Source: Pseudeuparius sepicola
Taxonomy: Eukaryota; Arthropoda; Insecta; Coleoptera; Anthribidae
Length of the DNA: 64,000 bases
NCBI GenBank assembly: GCA_963920635.1
Contig: OY987303.1
Span: forward strand, 18,578,175 to 18,642,174
Reading direction: 5' to 3'
Position numbers and translations under genes: made by a program. Shown one piece after another: positions 30,870 through 41,599 of this stretch. Every line of letters starts with the position of its first letter. Positions within the stretch are counted from its first letter, which is position 1. Below the pieces are notes generated by a model. That model saw only the letters and a list, made by a program, of their open reading frames with translations, was not told the DNA's origin and did not search any database.

Positions 30870-32920
30870 AGATAATCAGTAAGTATGGGCTTTACACATG
30901 AACCGACTTTTACAAAAATACTAGCGTTTGGCAACAGATGAGACACATGAGTGACAACACTGTGATATAATCAAAATATAGCGTGGAATAGTCACACGCA
31001 ACTATGTGCGACATGTGGTTATGGAGGTGATGACGGTATTGTTTTTAATAGCAGGAATGTGCTCTGCTTGCTCTACTTGCAAAAAGTTGTGTTGGGAAAT
31101 TAGATCATAAAAATATGCAGAAGGAACGTAATAGTGCTATAATAATACTAATCACGAAAAGACAGCTCCCTCTACTCCCGATTTTGTAGGTAGCTTTGCT
31201 ACTTTCCTCTCTTGAAAGCACCTACCTGCTTGCATATTTTACTTGATTTTAATAAATAGCCTGGGATAAGGAATACTATCGATCCTAATACTAACACAAA
31301 TACCTAAATAAAATATCATTCCAATTTCCTCAATCTGCAATAATTATTTTGTTATTAGGCATGCCACGCTATTTATAATGAGATCTTTTGTTTGCGTCCT
31401 ATCACAATACTTTTACTTTCACAATGACATCAAGAGTAAACTTTCTATCATTATATAATAGTTAAAAAGTTCCACTTGAGTGTATCCTCCTTTGAGGTAT
31501 CGTCATTTTCTTCAAAGTCTGACGCAAGTAAAATTTGTTCAAAGAACGAAGATTTTTTGGCTATAACGTATATACAATAAACAATAATTATATACCTACA
31601 GTTTCCGGAAAACTTTGCCTTATTAAATCACCTATGAAAAAGGTAAAAGGTAAGGTCAAGTTTCTTTAATAAATTAATCATATTGTCATAAAGTACCTAC
31701 AATTTAAACATAGCCTTTATTTCCTAGAAAAAAACCTTTTATATTATTGTAGAATTATTTCTAAATCGACAGAATCTATCAACAGTCGAAACTAACGAAA
31801 TAGCAAAGTTAAGTAAATATGTACGAAGTTATGTATACTTTCACAGAAATAAAACAAAATTACATGCAGGAGGGCGTCATTTCATTGCAAATGTAATAAA
31901 TATGCTTAAAAATATACTTAAATACGCCAACGTCGGCCGTTATCGTTGTGTTTAATTATATTTGGTATTTGTGTGAAATTTGAATAGAATCATTGATACA
32001 ATCAAGATTTGCAATGGTTCAATACATAGTTAAGTTACCTACCTAATAAAATAATTATTCATTATTCATTAATTCATTTTATGACAATCTCGATATGGCA
32101 TGTCGACGTTAGGATTTACAATAGCACAAAATAACAAACAATTTCATTTCTCCAGTATGTTCGATAATCACGAATTTAGTCCGGCAGCCACGGGGGTAAA
32201 CCCAAAAATATGAGACGAAGTTTTTTTTAAAACGGATTTGACATCTCTGGGACTCCTAGTTTTGATATCCAAGTGATGACAAACTGTCATCCTTGAGCAA
32301 TTTGAGATACAGGGTGTCTTTTTAATAGGTACCATGTGATCACGAATATTTTTACACCCCCTTATTTTATATATTTTTGAGGTTAGGAAAAAGTTTCAGA
32401 TACAAAAAAAGCAACCTTTTTTCAGCGTTTATTTATTTTTATACAGGTTGTTCAGAAAAGCGGTGCCAAACCAATCTTTTGTTTCTTTAAATCGAATACC
32501 CTTCATATTTTTAGATATTTGAAATCTGCTCATTGTCACAGTTTCAATGATGTATATACATGTAATATGTTTGTTTGAAGCGTTTGTAAAGTATTCAACC
32601 TTGAAACTTTAAATTTTGCACTTTTGATGTTTATTTTTCGAAAATGAACCTGGCGGGTATCATTTTTATTTTTTAATTAATTTATTAAAACAGCTATAAA
32701 AAACGAAAGACAACTTTTTCTGCTCCACATGCTTTTTATAAGCATTTTAATATACAGGGTGCGATTACAGATTCCTCTCGAGAAATTATGAAGATTTAGT
32801 GAAGCGGCCCCATGTGGAGCTATGATCCCTCAAAGGGGCTCCACGAAGGCACTTTTTCTTAACTTCAGAACCGTTTAACTGATCGCCCTCAAATTTTGTA
32901 CACACTGTACTCGCAATAAT
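30870..32920. other. Intergenic with single TIR ends
   Basis: No gene is supported. Isolated TIR-type ends occur at 32310 (TACAGGGTGTCTTTTTAATA), 32443 (TACAGGTTGTTCAGAAAAG) and 32755 (TACAGGGTGCGATTACAG), without clear partners nearby. The area is probably a stack of truncated elements. Confidence 0.3.
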
Positions 32921-32925
32921 ACCCA

Positions 32926-33270
32926 CTAACCACCTTTAAATGGACCCCCTGGTATACAAAGTGTCTGTTTTTTAGGTGACTCATTACTATTCACTGTAAC
33001 AGCAACCCATCGTAATCGAACATCAGCAGCCCAGGTATCATTCTGTTCCACACATGTTTGTAAAATAGCTTCCTTCATTGCTTTTTCGTATTCTTGTCTT
33101 CGACGACTCTGAACGATGGCCATCATTGAAGATTTTTTTATTTTTTCCAAATCGCACTTTTGTCCACAGTCCAAACCTTGATCTCTAAAATTAAAGTTTG
33201 TCACTTCTGAATGCCGCTGCTTTTTTACAGTTGGAGTTCCAGTATCTGAGAAACAAAACCCTATTATAGT
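32926..33270 (-). pseudogene. Fragment of a repeat-associated protein (N-terminal type)
   Basis: An open frame of about 115 codons follows a TTTGTTTCTCAG acceptor-like site. It includes CGQKCDLEKIKKSSMMAIVQ and YEKAMKEAILQTCVEQNDTW then AADVRLRW. From memory, the pattern I..C..RND.WA..V..R is found in the N-terminal half of the same repeat-associated proteins whose C-terminal half is relic at 21378-21969. The frame ends in unrelated sequence. It is probably dead, but the open reading frame is unbroken for its length. Confidence 0.35.
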
Positions 33271-33307
33271 TGTGCCACAAGACACGATACGGCTGTTTAA
33301 ATAAACA

Positions 33308-33700
33308 ACTAAAGTCTATCCAAGTTACAGAGTCAGTGGATCAAAACATTGGCCACGACGACGTGACCTATTCTTTTATTGGTCTGGCCGTCATAAAATA
33401 TCAAGTGTTTACGCGGCGAGCATAATGCAGGGCCGACTCTTCCCTCCGTCGAGTTTCCTGCATATTTTAGATCGGATCGCGAGCAGTATATTCTGTAAAT
33501 TTACTTTGCTACTTAATTTAAGGAAATTTATAAAGATCCACGAAAGGTAGAAACACAAATTTTAGAACTTCTAAAAGAATTAGTTCCGAATTACAAGCCA
33601 CTTGGAATCTCATATTAGTCCAACCCTGGTAATCGATCGCAAGGCGGTCATGTGACTTTGTTTATATATACTGCCGCTGTAACTTGGATAGACTTTAGAC
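33308..33700. repeat. Small TIR element
   Basis: TAAAGTCTATCCAAGTTACA at about 33310 is matched by TGTAACTTGGATAGACTTTA ending at 33698. The interior has further weak inverted words (GGCCACGACGACGTGAC; GCGGTCATGTGAC). About 390 bases, no coding frame. Confidence 0.65.
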
Positions 33701-35165
33701 GCGAGCTGTTTTCCAAGGTCTCCAACTATACTTCTATTAAATCTGCATTGCACAATGACACTCCCGCACAGTTTGCTGTGGCAATCCGTGCACAATAACA
33801 TTCCCGCACCGGTTGCTAAAATGATATTATACACAATGACTTAAATTTCTCAATTAAAAACGAACATATAATGCAATGAGGCAATTTCTTTAGAGTCTTA
33901 GAAAAAGCGCATTTGTTTGTTTCTTAATAATAATAAATTAAAAAAGCATTCTTCTTAAGCACTAAAATTAAAATATAGTAAACGCAAACTGAGAAGGTGA
34001 GTTTTGGAAAGGGAATGAGGGACTAGTAATATAACACAGGAAATAAATATTTAACAACCAACAAAAGGGTTTTATACACAGGCCTAATTGCTATTAGTCC
34101 TTTCCCATAATTCTCATCTCATTTCTGGATATTATAATATACCGAGTAGCGAATGCCATTAAATTAAGTACATTAAATTACACTAAAGTAAAAAATCGTA
34201 ATTTCTTTATTGCAGTAATGTCCATATTGGTGGCGAAGTGTACCTATAATTACACACAATTAGGAAAAATTACATAATTTAATGTACAACTTTGAGTTTA
34301 TACAAAATGCTCATTTGGCTGTAGAGTGGATAGAGCATCAAATTTAAGACGCCCTGTACCTGTCATGTAGCTATATCTCTAAACATACCCATTTTAATAA
34401 TTTTATTAGTTTTTTAACTTAGAGAGGAAATGTACTAATACAGAGAAATTCATGAATATTTTAAATTCATAACACATGTTTTTAAAACACCTTGTATATT
34501 AATAATAACTGTAACGTAATTAATTTATACAATAATATAATAATAACAACAATTTTACAGCTAAATAGTAAGATACAGAGTAGAAATTCCATATATTATC
34601 TAATATTTACTGTCTAATATTTTAGATACCCTGTAGGTATATCAAATTGCTCAATGACGCCAGCATGTCATCAGTCGGATATGGTTAATAGACATACAAA
34701 TCTGCAAGAATCCGTTAAAAAAAGAACTTCGTCCCAAATTTCGCACTTCAGGCAAAAAACCCGGTTCCGCTGCCGGACTAATTCAAATGATTTCTGCCCC
34801 AAGAGAGAACCTATCTTTATTTTCCATTTTTTTGCAAATTATGCAGAATGTGTAGCGAAGCGCAGGAAAATCATGAAGATTCAGCATAACAAAAATGAGT
34901 GAACATAAAAATATTTCTCTTATTTGGCATTTCCCACAAAAATATGAAATAAGGATATTTCTCTCTTGGCCAAAAATCGGATTTTCTTGACCATTTAACA
35001 TTCTTTCTAAGGCACGATTTTCTTTAGAGAAAAATACTGCAAAACTTTTTAGAAAAATTCGCCTTGTCTGTGCTATTGTTTAAATAAGTCAACTAGGTAA
35101 TAGATAACAACGTCGTAATATATATGTAAGCTTTTATTTACTTTAATTTACTAGAAAGGCCACAA
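33701..35165. other. Intergenic, nothing firm
   Basis: CACTCCCGCACAGTTTGCTG and CATTCCCGCACCGGTTGCTA at 33760-33820 are two short related units. Lone TIR-like ends (GACGCCCTGTAC at 34350, ACACCTTGTATAT at 34489, ATACCCTGTAGG at 34627) mark truncated elements. An open frame at 34654-34902 is not recognised. Confidence 0.3.
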
Positions 35166-35172
35166 ATTTTTT

Positions 35173-35484
35173 TCTAATTGACAGATGTATCTGTCGATTA
35201 GTACTAATTGACAGATGTAATAACTGTCGATTAGCCTTAATTGACAGATGCATCTGTAGATTAATGCTAATTGACAGATGTAACTGTCGATTAGCCTTAA
35301 TAGACAGATGCATCTGTAGATTAAGGGTAATTGACAGTTACTAAATGACAGATGTAACTGTCGATTAGCCTTGATAGACAGATGTTAATCATTACTAATC
35401 GACAAATACATCTGTCTATAAAAGCTAATCGATAGTTACATCTGTCAGTTAGTACTAATCGACAGATACATCTGTCAATTAGAA
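35173..35484. repeat. Array of palindromic ~35-bp units, inverted about its centre
   Basis: The unit is CTAATTGACAGATGTATCTG followed by TCGATTAG, itself a near-perfect palindrome. About nine versions follow each other with small changes (GATGTAACTGTC, GATGCATCTGTAG, TAATAACTGTC). The array is also symmetrical as a whole: it begins TTTTTTTCTAATTGACAG and ends with the complement CTGTCAATTAGAAAAAAA. The flanks CACAAA and TTCGTG continue the symmetry weakly. No coding sequence. It could form hairpins or cruciforms; its function is unknown. Confidence 0.85.
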
Positions 35485-35549
35485 AAAAATATATTTCGTG
35501 ACCCTTCTATCATAGAGGTCGTACAAAAATATTATACCTACGTTACATT

Positions 35550-35614
35550 ACCGGAAAGTGTTTTGCTTGTCGAGTCAAGCTCACAGGACTCGCCTAAAAA
35601 CAATACTTTCCGGT
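35550..35614. repeat. Hairpin with ACCGGAAAGT ends
   Basis: ACCGGAAAGTGTTTTG at the left is matched by CAATACTTTCCGGT at the right, with inner GTCGAGTC / GGACTCGCC. About 65 bases, imperfect. Confidence 0.5.
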
Positions 35615-35839
35615 CTTGTATTTCTATTGGATTTACATACACAGACTAGACAATGACTGTCAAATATGACTAGTTTTTCTGATAATCCCGCAAGGGTGAA
35701 CAAGAAAAATAACACACAAAAATAATTGATATTAATTTGTTACTTAACCTTATTTTATAGACCTCGACAATTTTTCGAGAAGCGACCAATTAGTAAACAT
35801 AATTAACAATTATTCTTCAGTCACCCTATATTCTGTGTA

Positions 35840-36500
35840 CAGGGTGGTCCAACTTTTAAGGACAAAGCTTTAGGAATCTATAGAAAACGTTAAAATAAAT
35901 AGATCTTTTCATATCCTAACGGTTTTCGTTATTATAAGTTGTTCAGAATTAAAAACTCGGTAGGTGTGCAAAATGTAGAAAGCCTAGACCATATCTTGAT
36001 TTGCTTTGCAGAAAAAATTAAAACGCACGAAAGTAAATTTTTCAAAATTGGTACATTTTTCGAAAAAGTCAAGAATAGTTTTTTTTTTAGAATTGATTGG
36101 AAAATTTAGTGAAGGCAAAAAAGATTACTTTTTCAGTAACCTACAATTTTTTTATAAAAAAATAGAATTTTAGAAAGGAAATTAAGGAAACAGACTGAGG
36201 TCTGTTTCCTTAATTTCCTTTCTAAAATATGAATAACCCACATGGGGTCCCCCTTCAATTAAAAAATAGAATGTTTGACCCCCGTTTCTCCGGCACTAGT
36301 GGAAGTACATAGGTTGAATTATTTTTCATTTCTAAGTATTTAATGAGTGTCTAAACTGTATCAAATATATTTGCCATAGCTATCTTCCTTTAGGAAAAAT
36401 AAAAGAAAACCGTTAGGATTTTGATAAATGTTTATAAAAAAATTACTTACTATGATGTTTTCTAATAGATTCCTAAAGTTTTGTCACTAAAAGTTGTAGA
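35840..36500. mobile_element. Diverged relative of the element at 26415-27478
   Basis: It starts CAGGGTGGTCCAACTTTTAA and contains words shared with the element at 26415, such as GTAGGTGTGCAAAATG, TTTTTCGAAAAAGTCAAGAA and TGACCCCCGTTTCTCCGGCA. The right end pairs with the left (TAGGAATCTAT.AGAAAAC), but its terminal CACCCTG is lost. A perfect hairpin (36167-36228) interrupts it near the middle. Confidence 0.7.
36167..36228. repeat. Perfect hairpin, 29-bp arms, TGAG loop
   Basis: Arm from ATTTTAGAAAGG to GGAAACAGAC (36167-36195), loop TGAG, then the exact complement (36200-36228). There are no mismatches, so it formed recently relative to the surrounding decayed element, or is maintained. Confidence 0.85.
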
Positions 36501-36509
36501 TTACTACAA

Positions 36510-37872
36510 CCTAAATATTTAAAGACGGGTAAAAATGTTTCTTCATTAACAACTGAATGGTGCAAGCAGTAAATTACGTAAATTAGGAAACAAACCGAGA
36601 AAATCTATTTTGGAGAATCACAACACATATTGTGTAAATTGTAAATCATTATACCACGTGTTTCCACTAGTTTTAAAATTGTAGGCTAATAAATTAAATT
36701 CCTAGCTCTCCCGGTGCGAAGATATTTTGTTGGTTTGTTTGTTGGCCATTAAAAGCTAAATTTAAAATAAATCACAAGCGTTTTCCATATAACAGTATAC
36801 CTTGAGTTAAATAAATCAAAAGATTCCGCTGAAAAATTTGTATCGAAAAACCAAAACAAAATCGGCAATAATTCATGTAGGTATAGCTATATCCTTTCGG
36901 GAGGCAATTAAAACGCTTTTGACGCAAGTGCAATTCGTTTCCCAACAATATAATTTTTCGGTGTTTTCTCATATTTTACGGCTGAACATTTTTGGCTACC
37001 TACAACGACGAATTTTCTTCTGAACTCCAATATAAGAGGAAGTTTGAAAACGTTTGCTTAACGTGTATCTACTAAAAAACAAGCAAAAATTTACGAGCAT
37101 TGTACTAATAATAATATAGTCTCGCATTAATATCTTTCAACGAAAACACAATGTGCTATTTTCAATATTATGACACCGTTAAGAAGTAACATAAACATAT
37201 AAACATATACAGGGTGTAACAAAAAAAAATTTCTTGTCAGCGGAAATTCTTTCTTTGGATGAATTAATTCACACTCACTCACATTTTTTTTAATGAAGAT
37301 TTTCTCGGTGGAATGAGACTACACGTGTGAAACCCATTTTCTTTTTTTGTGATTCATATCTGAGGCGGATTTCTGCTAGCTAATTATGTATTATTGACAG
37401 CCAATTATATACCGAGCTATTTCCAATTCATATTTACCCAATAAAATTTCTTTTAAACATCTTTTCATTACCTCTAAGATACTGGCGGGCTACCAAAAAA
37501 ATCTGTTAATATGTTACTCATCCTCGCGCCAGCGTTACAAATGAGAATCTTTTCATCTTTAAAAACTGAAAATTAAAACTACATCGGACTGAAACAAAGT
37601 ATATTCAAAATAAATCCGTTAAAAATATCACGAGTAGAATTAAGTTAATAAATTTTTCAGACAGAAGTTATGGAATCAAGGAAATGCCATGTGTCAGAGG
37701 CTATTTCGGAAGATCCACCGTATGAATACTAAGTTGTAAGGAAAATACAACTTGATTAATGAATCATAGTATTTTAATCCCTAAAAATATCTTCTCTAAA
37801 ATAAACGGCTTGGATGACTTTGAAATCGTCGCCTCCTCCCTCTTTCTATCCCTATCTCTGTCTAAAACTATA
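36510..37872. other. Intergenic, nothing recognised
   Basis: AT-rich. One lone TIR end at 37209 (TACAGGGTGTAACAAAAA) has no nearby partner. Short open frames at 36772-37023 overlap on both strands without motifs. Confidence 0.3.
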
Positions 37873-38269
37873 CAGGGTGGGTTACGTCGGTCGCGGTATC
37901 CCGTATCTTCCACACTGTTAATGCTAGAAAAAAAAGTAAAAATAAAACTTTATTTATATTATTATTATTATTATTTAATGTTTTAATATTTACTAATTTA
38001 GTACTACAATCAGATAATATTTTACAATATAAAGGGTGGTCCAGTAAGTAGTGGTGACCCAAAGTTATATTTTTTAAACGGAACACCCTCTATTTTGTTA
38101 CATTTTTGGAAAGCTCTTTAGAGGTGTATTTTTTATATAGAGTATTAAGGAGGTACTTTTAAAGCTCGGGGAGTTATTTCCATTTTATTCTAAGAAAGTG
38201 GCCTCAAAAGGGCTGATTACCTTATTAGGGTGTCAAAATGCCACTGTTTGAGGTGTAAAAAATTAAAAG

Positions 38270-38347
38270 ACATTTTAATTTAAAGACTTGGTGTCTTTAA
38301 ATTAAAATGTTGTCTTTTAATCAGTTTGGTACTGATTAAAAGACAAC
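38270..38347. repeat. Two back-to-back perfect hairpins sharing a TTGGT loop
   Basis: Hairpin 1: 18-base arms 38270-38287 and 38293-38310 (ACATTTTAATTTAAAGAC) around TTGGT. Hairpin 2: 17-base arms 38309-38325 and 38331-38347 (GTTGTCTTTTAATCAGT) around TTGGT. They overlap by two bases. The left arm plus loop of hairpin 2 is identical to 17361-17382 next to the other Penelope fragment, and the right arm continues into the Penelope fragment on the minus strand. Confidence 0.85.
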
Positions 38348-38905
38348 TTTTTCAAGTTGCCTGGAATATTCATAAATTCTTAACAGTAAATGAACGAAAC
38401 TTTGAACGCGTAACTCAAATATCTTCAACAAATTTGTTTTCTGAGCTTTTGGAGAATAAATCTTCCTCCTTTCTCAAAGGTCATGTCACGTCAAAGTGAA
38501 TAGACAGATTAAAAAAATTCAGGCTCAAATGTAATGGCAACGGAAACAATAGTCTAGCCACCTGTCTGATATTGTACCTGTACCCTGTGTTCTATCTATC
38601 ATCTATACTAACTTCTCTTTAAATAACTGGCAATAATATTTTATTGAATTCCACTGAACATTCAGCAACACAATTGTCCGTATTTCCTAGAATAAATGCT
38701 GATTTTTTAATTTTTCGTCTATATCCTACTTTTTCTTTGAGAATTTTATTTGGACCTACCCCATAAAATCCTATGATTGTTATTAAAAGAGTGTTCCCAT
38801 ATTTTTGACTTCGAAATTTGATTTTGCCTGATATAATTTTTATGTACTTTTAAACGAACGTTAAATGGCCTACAAGTCTCCGCAACATAGAACTTAACTG
38901 AAATT
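38331..38905 (-). pseudogene. Penelope-like element fragment (GIY-YIG endonuclease), copy 2
   Basis: The minus strand reads KFYVAETCRPFNVRLK then VHKNYIRQNQISKSK, nearly identical to copy 1 at 17073. The Gly of YVGET is now Ala and the catalytic Glu of EH is now Val, so it would not cleave. After that WEHSFNNNHRILWGRSK can be followed before frames break. The element's 3' end runs into the double hairpin at 38270-38347. Confidence 0.7.
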
Positions 38906-39825
38906 AATTAATCACTCATTTCACTTTGACGTGACATGATCTCTGAGAAAGGAGAAAGATTTATTCTCCGAAAGGTCAGAAAACAAATTTGTTGAAGATA
39001 TTTTTTGAGTTACACGTTCAAAGACATTTTCTTGTTAATTTTTTATGCACTGGAGATAGTTGAAACCCTACCCTGTAACTCCATTAATAATAAAAAAACA
39101 TACTGAATATGAAGAAATAAAGTTTCCGTATAGAATAGATCGACTTATGTTATTTATTGATGGCGTTACAGGTAGGCCTCAACTATTTCCAATAATTTAT
39201 TCTTGATAGCTTAAACAGTGATATTTTGGCAACCTAATCAGGAATCGGCCTTTTTGAGGCCCTTTCTTAGAATAAAATGGAAATAACTCCCTAACCTTTA
39301 AAGTTAGACCCTTAGGCCTTAATACCCTATATCAAAAAGATTCTACTTCTTAAAGAATTTCCAAAAATGTAATAAAATATAGAGTGTTCCATTTAAAATT
39401 ACCGAGTAAACTTAGGATTTGCGTAAGTGGATCACCCAGTATGTTATCTAGAATTTTACGTCTATATTTGAAAAAATCATTAACTAGGTGTAACAAGCAA
39501 TCTCCAGTCCTAATTATAGCCTAAAATATTATTTGGTTTTTGAGTAGTATACGTATTCAAATGTGACCCCTCTTATAACTCCCTAACTTTTAAAGTTAGA
39601 TCTTTTATACCTACACCACAAGGAATCTACTATTTGCGGGCTTTTCAAAAATGTAACAAAATATAGGGTATTCCTTTTAAAAAACATAACTTTGGGTCAC
39701 TACTACTTATTGGACCACCCTATATATTGAAAACTATTTCCACAATGTAGCACTCATGGTTCTCTACAAGTTTTGAATTTACTTTTTTCTAGCATTAACA
39801 CTGTAGTGTGTAACCCACCCTGTAT

Positions 39826-40679
39826 ATATTATTTCTTTGGTCCTTATAGACAAAATGCAAGATTTAGATTCGCAATTTGTCTGTGGTTTATAATCTTTGG
39901 TTGTTCCAATTATTACCATTTTTTTTTATTCAAGTTGATCAAAATGAGTAGACCATAAAATATTTCCACAGCCGCTTATCTTATAGCACATGGTATGCAC
40001 CGATTAAAAAAAGATGGGATGAAATTTGAAATATACCGAGTTCAAGAATGTGCTTATTGTAATTATTTCCCTTACACAAGAATATAATGATCATTTTAAA
40101 TTCAGTATTATAGCCGCCAGTTTATTTTTTCGCATCGCACGTATTTCATGTTCATGTTCACTGTTCACAGGGAGCCATTAATACTGTGTTTTGGTAGCAT
40201 TTTCATTTAAAGCGTAAAAGTAGCAGATTTTTATGAGTTTTTCTGTATCCTGTAACCGCCAAAACTATAAATAAACCTGCCCGAACTTTTTGTAGAAATT
40301 TTCATGGAAACACTTTCAATATATTTTTACTCGTTGTATATAACAGTTTAGGTAGCGTTTTCCTGTAAAGCGAAAAGTCCATTTTTGCATTTTCTCTTTT
40401 CTAAATTTCCCTTGCCTAGGTAGAGACTAGGTAGAGACTAAGTAATTAAAATTAATTTTAAACCGAAATGCTGGAGAATGGATCAAATCGATTAATACAA
40501 AGGTTGTGTTAGGACTTGAGTAAAAAAAAATCGAGAAGAGAACACTTCCTATATTTTCGAAGATAATATGAAAAAATAATATAAAGGAAACTTGAAAATG
40601 AAAATGGCGATGGAGAAGAATTTTCATACGTAAAGGAAGTAAACCAATGAACATGAAATTAGGGAAAATATACATTATA
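39826..40679. other. Intergenic, nothing recognised
   Basis: AT-rich, no supportable gene, RNA or repeat boundary. Confidence 0.3.
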
Positions 40680-40687
40680 ATTAAAAA

Positions 40688-40850
40688 CGATTTTCGGTCA
40701 GGGACCTCTTGCTTGCTAGCCGAGAGTTCTACCACTATACTACGCTGATCGGTTGGATTCTGTCGAGCCATCGTTCGCGCTGTACCATTGAAAACGCTCT
40801 CAAATTCTTCTAGACACAACCTAGACGCTAGATACTGTTGTAGCACCATA
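40688..40850 (-). repeat. tRNA-derived SINE-like sequence
   Basis: On the minus strand AGCGTAGTATAGTGGTAGAA followed by CTCTCGGCTAGCAAGCAAGA and GGTCCCTGACCGAAAAT is tRNA-like. TAGTATAGTGG is a good A box with the D-loop, and the anticodon-arm-like middle is intact. The B box is degraded (GACCGAAAATC for GGTTCGAATCC). Because upstream sequence continues seamlessly as a non-tRNA body and no acceptor stem closes, I call it a SINE relic rather than a tRNA gene. The 140-codon open frame across it is incidental. Confidence 0.5.
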
Positions 40851-41135
40851 CACCTTGGAAGTCATGCCAATGTACCTAGTCTCTCTCATAAGAATCTCTC
40901 GAAGACTAATTTAAAACATGTCACCTTTGAAATAATTCGAAAATAAAAATGTCTCAAGTGTCTTTCGTTTTTACGTTTTCGTTTCCAAAGAAATATAATA
41001 AAAAATATCGTTCAGTACACGTTCGGAAATAGATTTTCTGTGTTTGCATGACTTTACGTGTTCGCTTCGCTTCACACTAGAACTTGTCACACGCGCACGG
41101 AAAAATCTTTTTTCTACAAGCGTTCGGAAAAGTAC

Positions 41136-41272
41136 ACTTTTCCGCACGCATTTTAGTTTAGAAAGTGTCACTTTTCTGCACTAGTGCGGAAAAATACTTT
41201 TCCGCACTTCTTTTTCGCACTAGTGCGGAAAAATGACACTTTCTAAACTAAAATGCGTGCGGAAAAGTAAAT
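41136..41272. repeat. GTGCGGAAAAGT palindromic repeat
   Basis: ACTTTTCCGCACGCATTTTA followed by GTTTAGAAAGTGTCA on the left is matched in reverse on the right (TGACACTTTCTAAAC, TAAAATGCGTGCGGAAAAGT). The two arms of about 60 bases surround a centre with repeated TTTTCCGCAC/CTAGTGCGGAAAA words. Further copies of the TTCCGCAC word lie at 41310-41410 (with a GC-rich palindrome GGCTGAACTCCGC / CGTTCAGCC) and 43562-43650. Confidence 0.7.
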
Positions 41273-41465
41273 GCGAAAAGAAAAAAATAGTGTTTCTAAC
41301 TCTTGCGGAAAGTGTCTTTTCCACACTCGATTTCTTGGCTGAACTCCGCTACGCCGTCGTTCAGCCAACTGCAATCGCGTGCGGAAAAGTGGCACTTTCC
41401 GCACTTGTTAGGAAATATACTATATTTCCAGACTCGAATGAAATATAATATTATATTGCAATATG

Positions 41466-41590
41466 CGTAAGTGCACTTTTTTGAAAGAGGAGGTTGTTTA
41501 AGGACCGAGGCCACGCGGGCGATATTACAGTTCTTAAAAGTACCTCCGGTCAAAAAAGAGCATAGGTACGCGTCGAGTAATGTATTACAT
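41466..41590. repeat. Hairpin MITE, copy 2
   Basis: A diverged, inverted copy of the element at 1432-1553: AAGTGCACTTTTTT, GAGGAGGTTGTTTAA, GACCGAGGC, AAAGTACCTCC and CAAAAAAGAGC occur in the matching order. The central palindrome is decayed. Confidence 0.65.
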
Positions 41591-41599
41591 TTTCTTTTT

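Larger units (their letters stand above)
38032..39725. mobile_element. Inner TIR element of the nest
   Basis: The left end AAGGGTGGTCCAGTAAGTAG and the right end TACTTATTGGACCACCCT are inverted. The arms share ACCCAAAGTTAT, TTTTGTTACATTTTTGGAAA and GGAGTTATTTCCATTTTATT (with duplicated right-hand versions near 39240-39400 and 39560-39720). A further inner pair, CATGTCACGTCAAAGTGAA at about 38480 and its complement at about 38930, brackets the Penelope fragment. Confidence 0.7.
37873..39822. mobile_element. Outer TIR element of a nest
   Basis: The left end CAGGGTGGGTTACGTCGG at 37873 and the right end GTAACCCACCCTG at 39822 are inverted, with a second matching stretch CACTGTTAATGCTAGAAAAA. 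Nearly all of its interior is another TIR element (38032-39725). A short ATT microsatellite lies at 37955-37975. Confidence 0.75.

Noticed and set aside
30458..30946. A 162-codon open frame on the minus strand
   Set aside because: The translation is Arg/His-rich and without motifs. Another phase of the same strand gives a more natural exon after a good acceptor, so the long frame is probably a GC-driven shadow.
34654..34902. Open frame of 82 codons on the plus strand
   Set aside because: No recognisable motif, no conserved-looking segment, surrounded by TIR remnants.
35173..35484. A CRISPR-like look from regularly spaced repeats
   Set aside because: The units are contiguous palindromes without unique spacers, and the window is clearly eukaryotic.
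40688..40750. A functional tRNA gene on the minus strand
   Set aside because: The A box is good, but the B box is degraded and no closing acceptor stem is present.
40427..40849. A 140-codon open frame on the minus strand
   Set aside because: It runs across a tRNA-like SINE sequence; no protein motif and no splice support.
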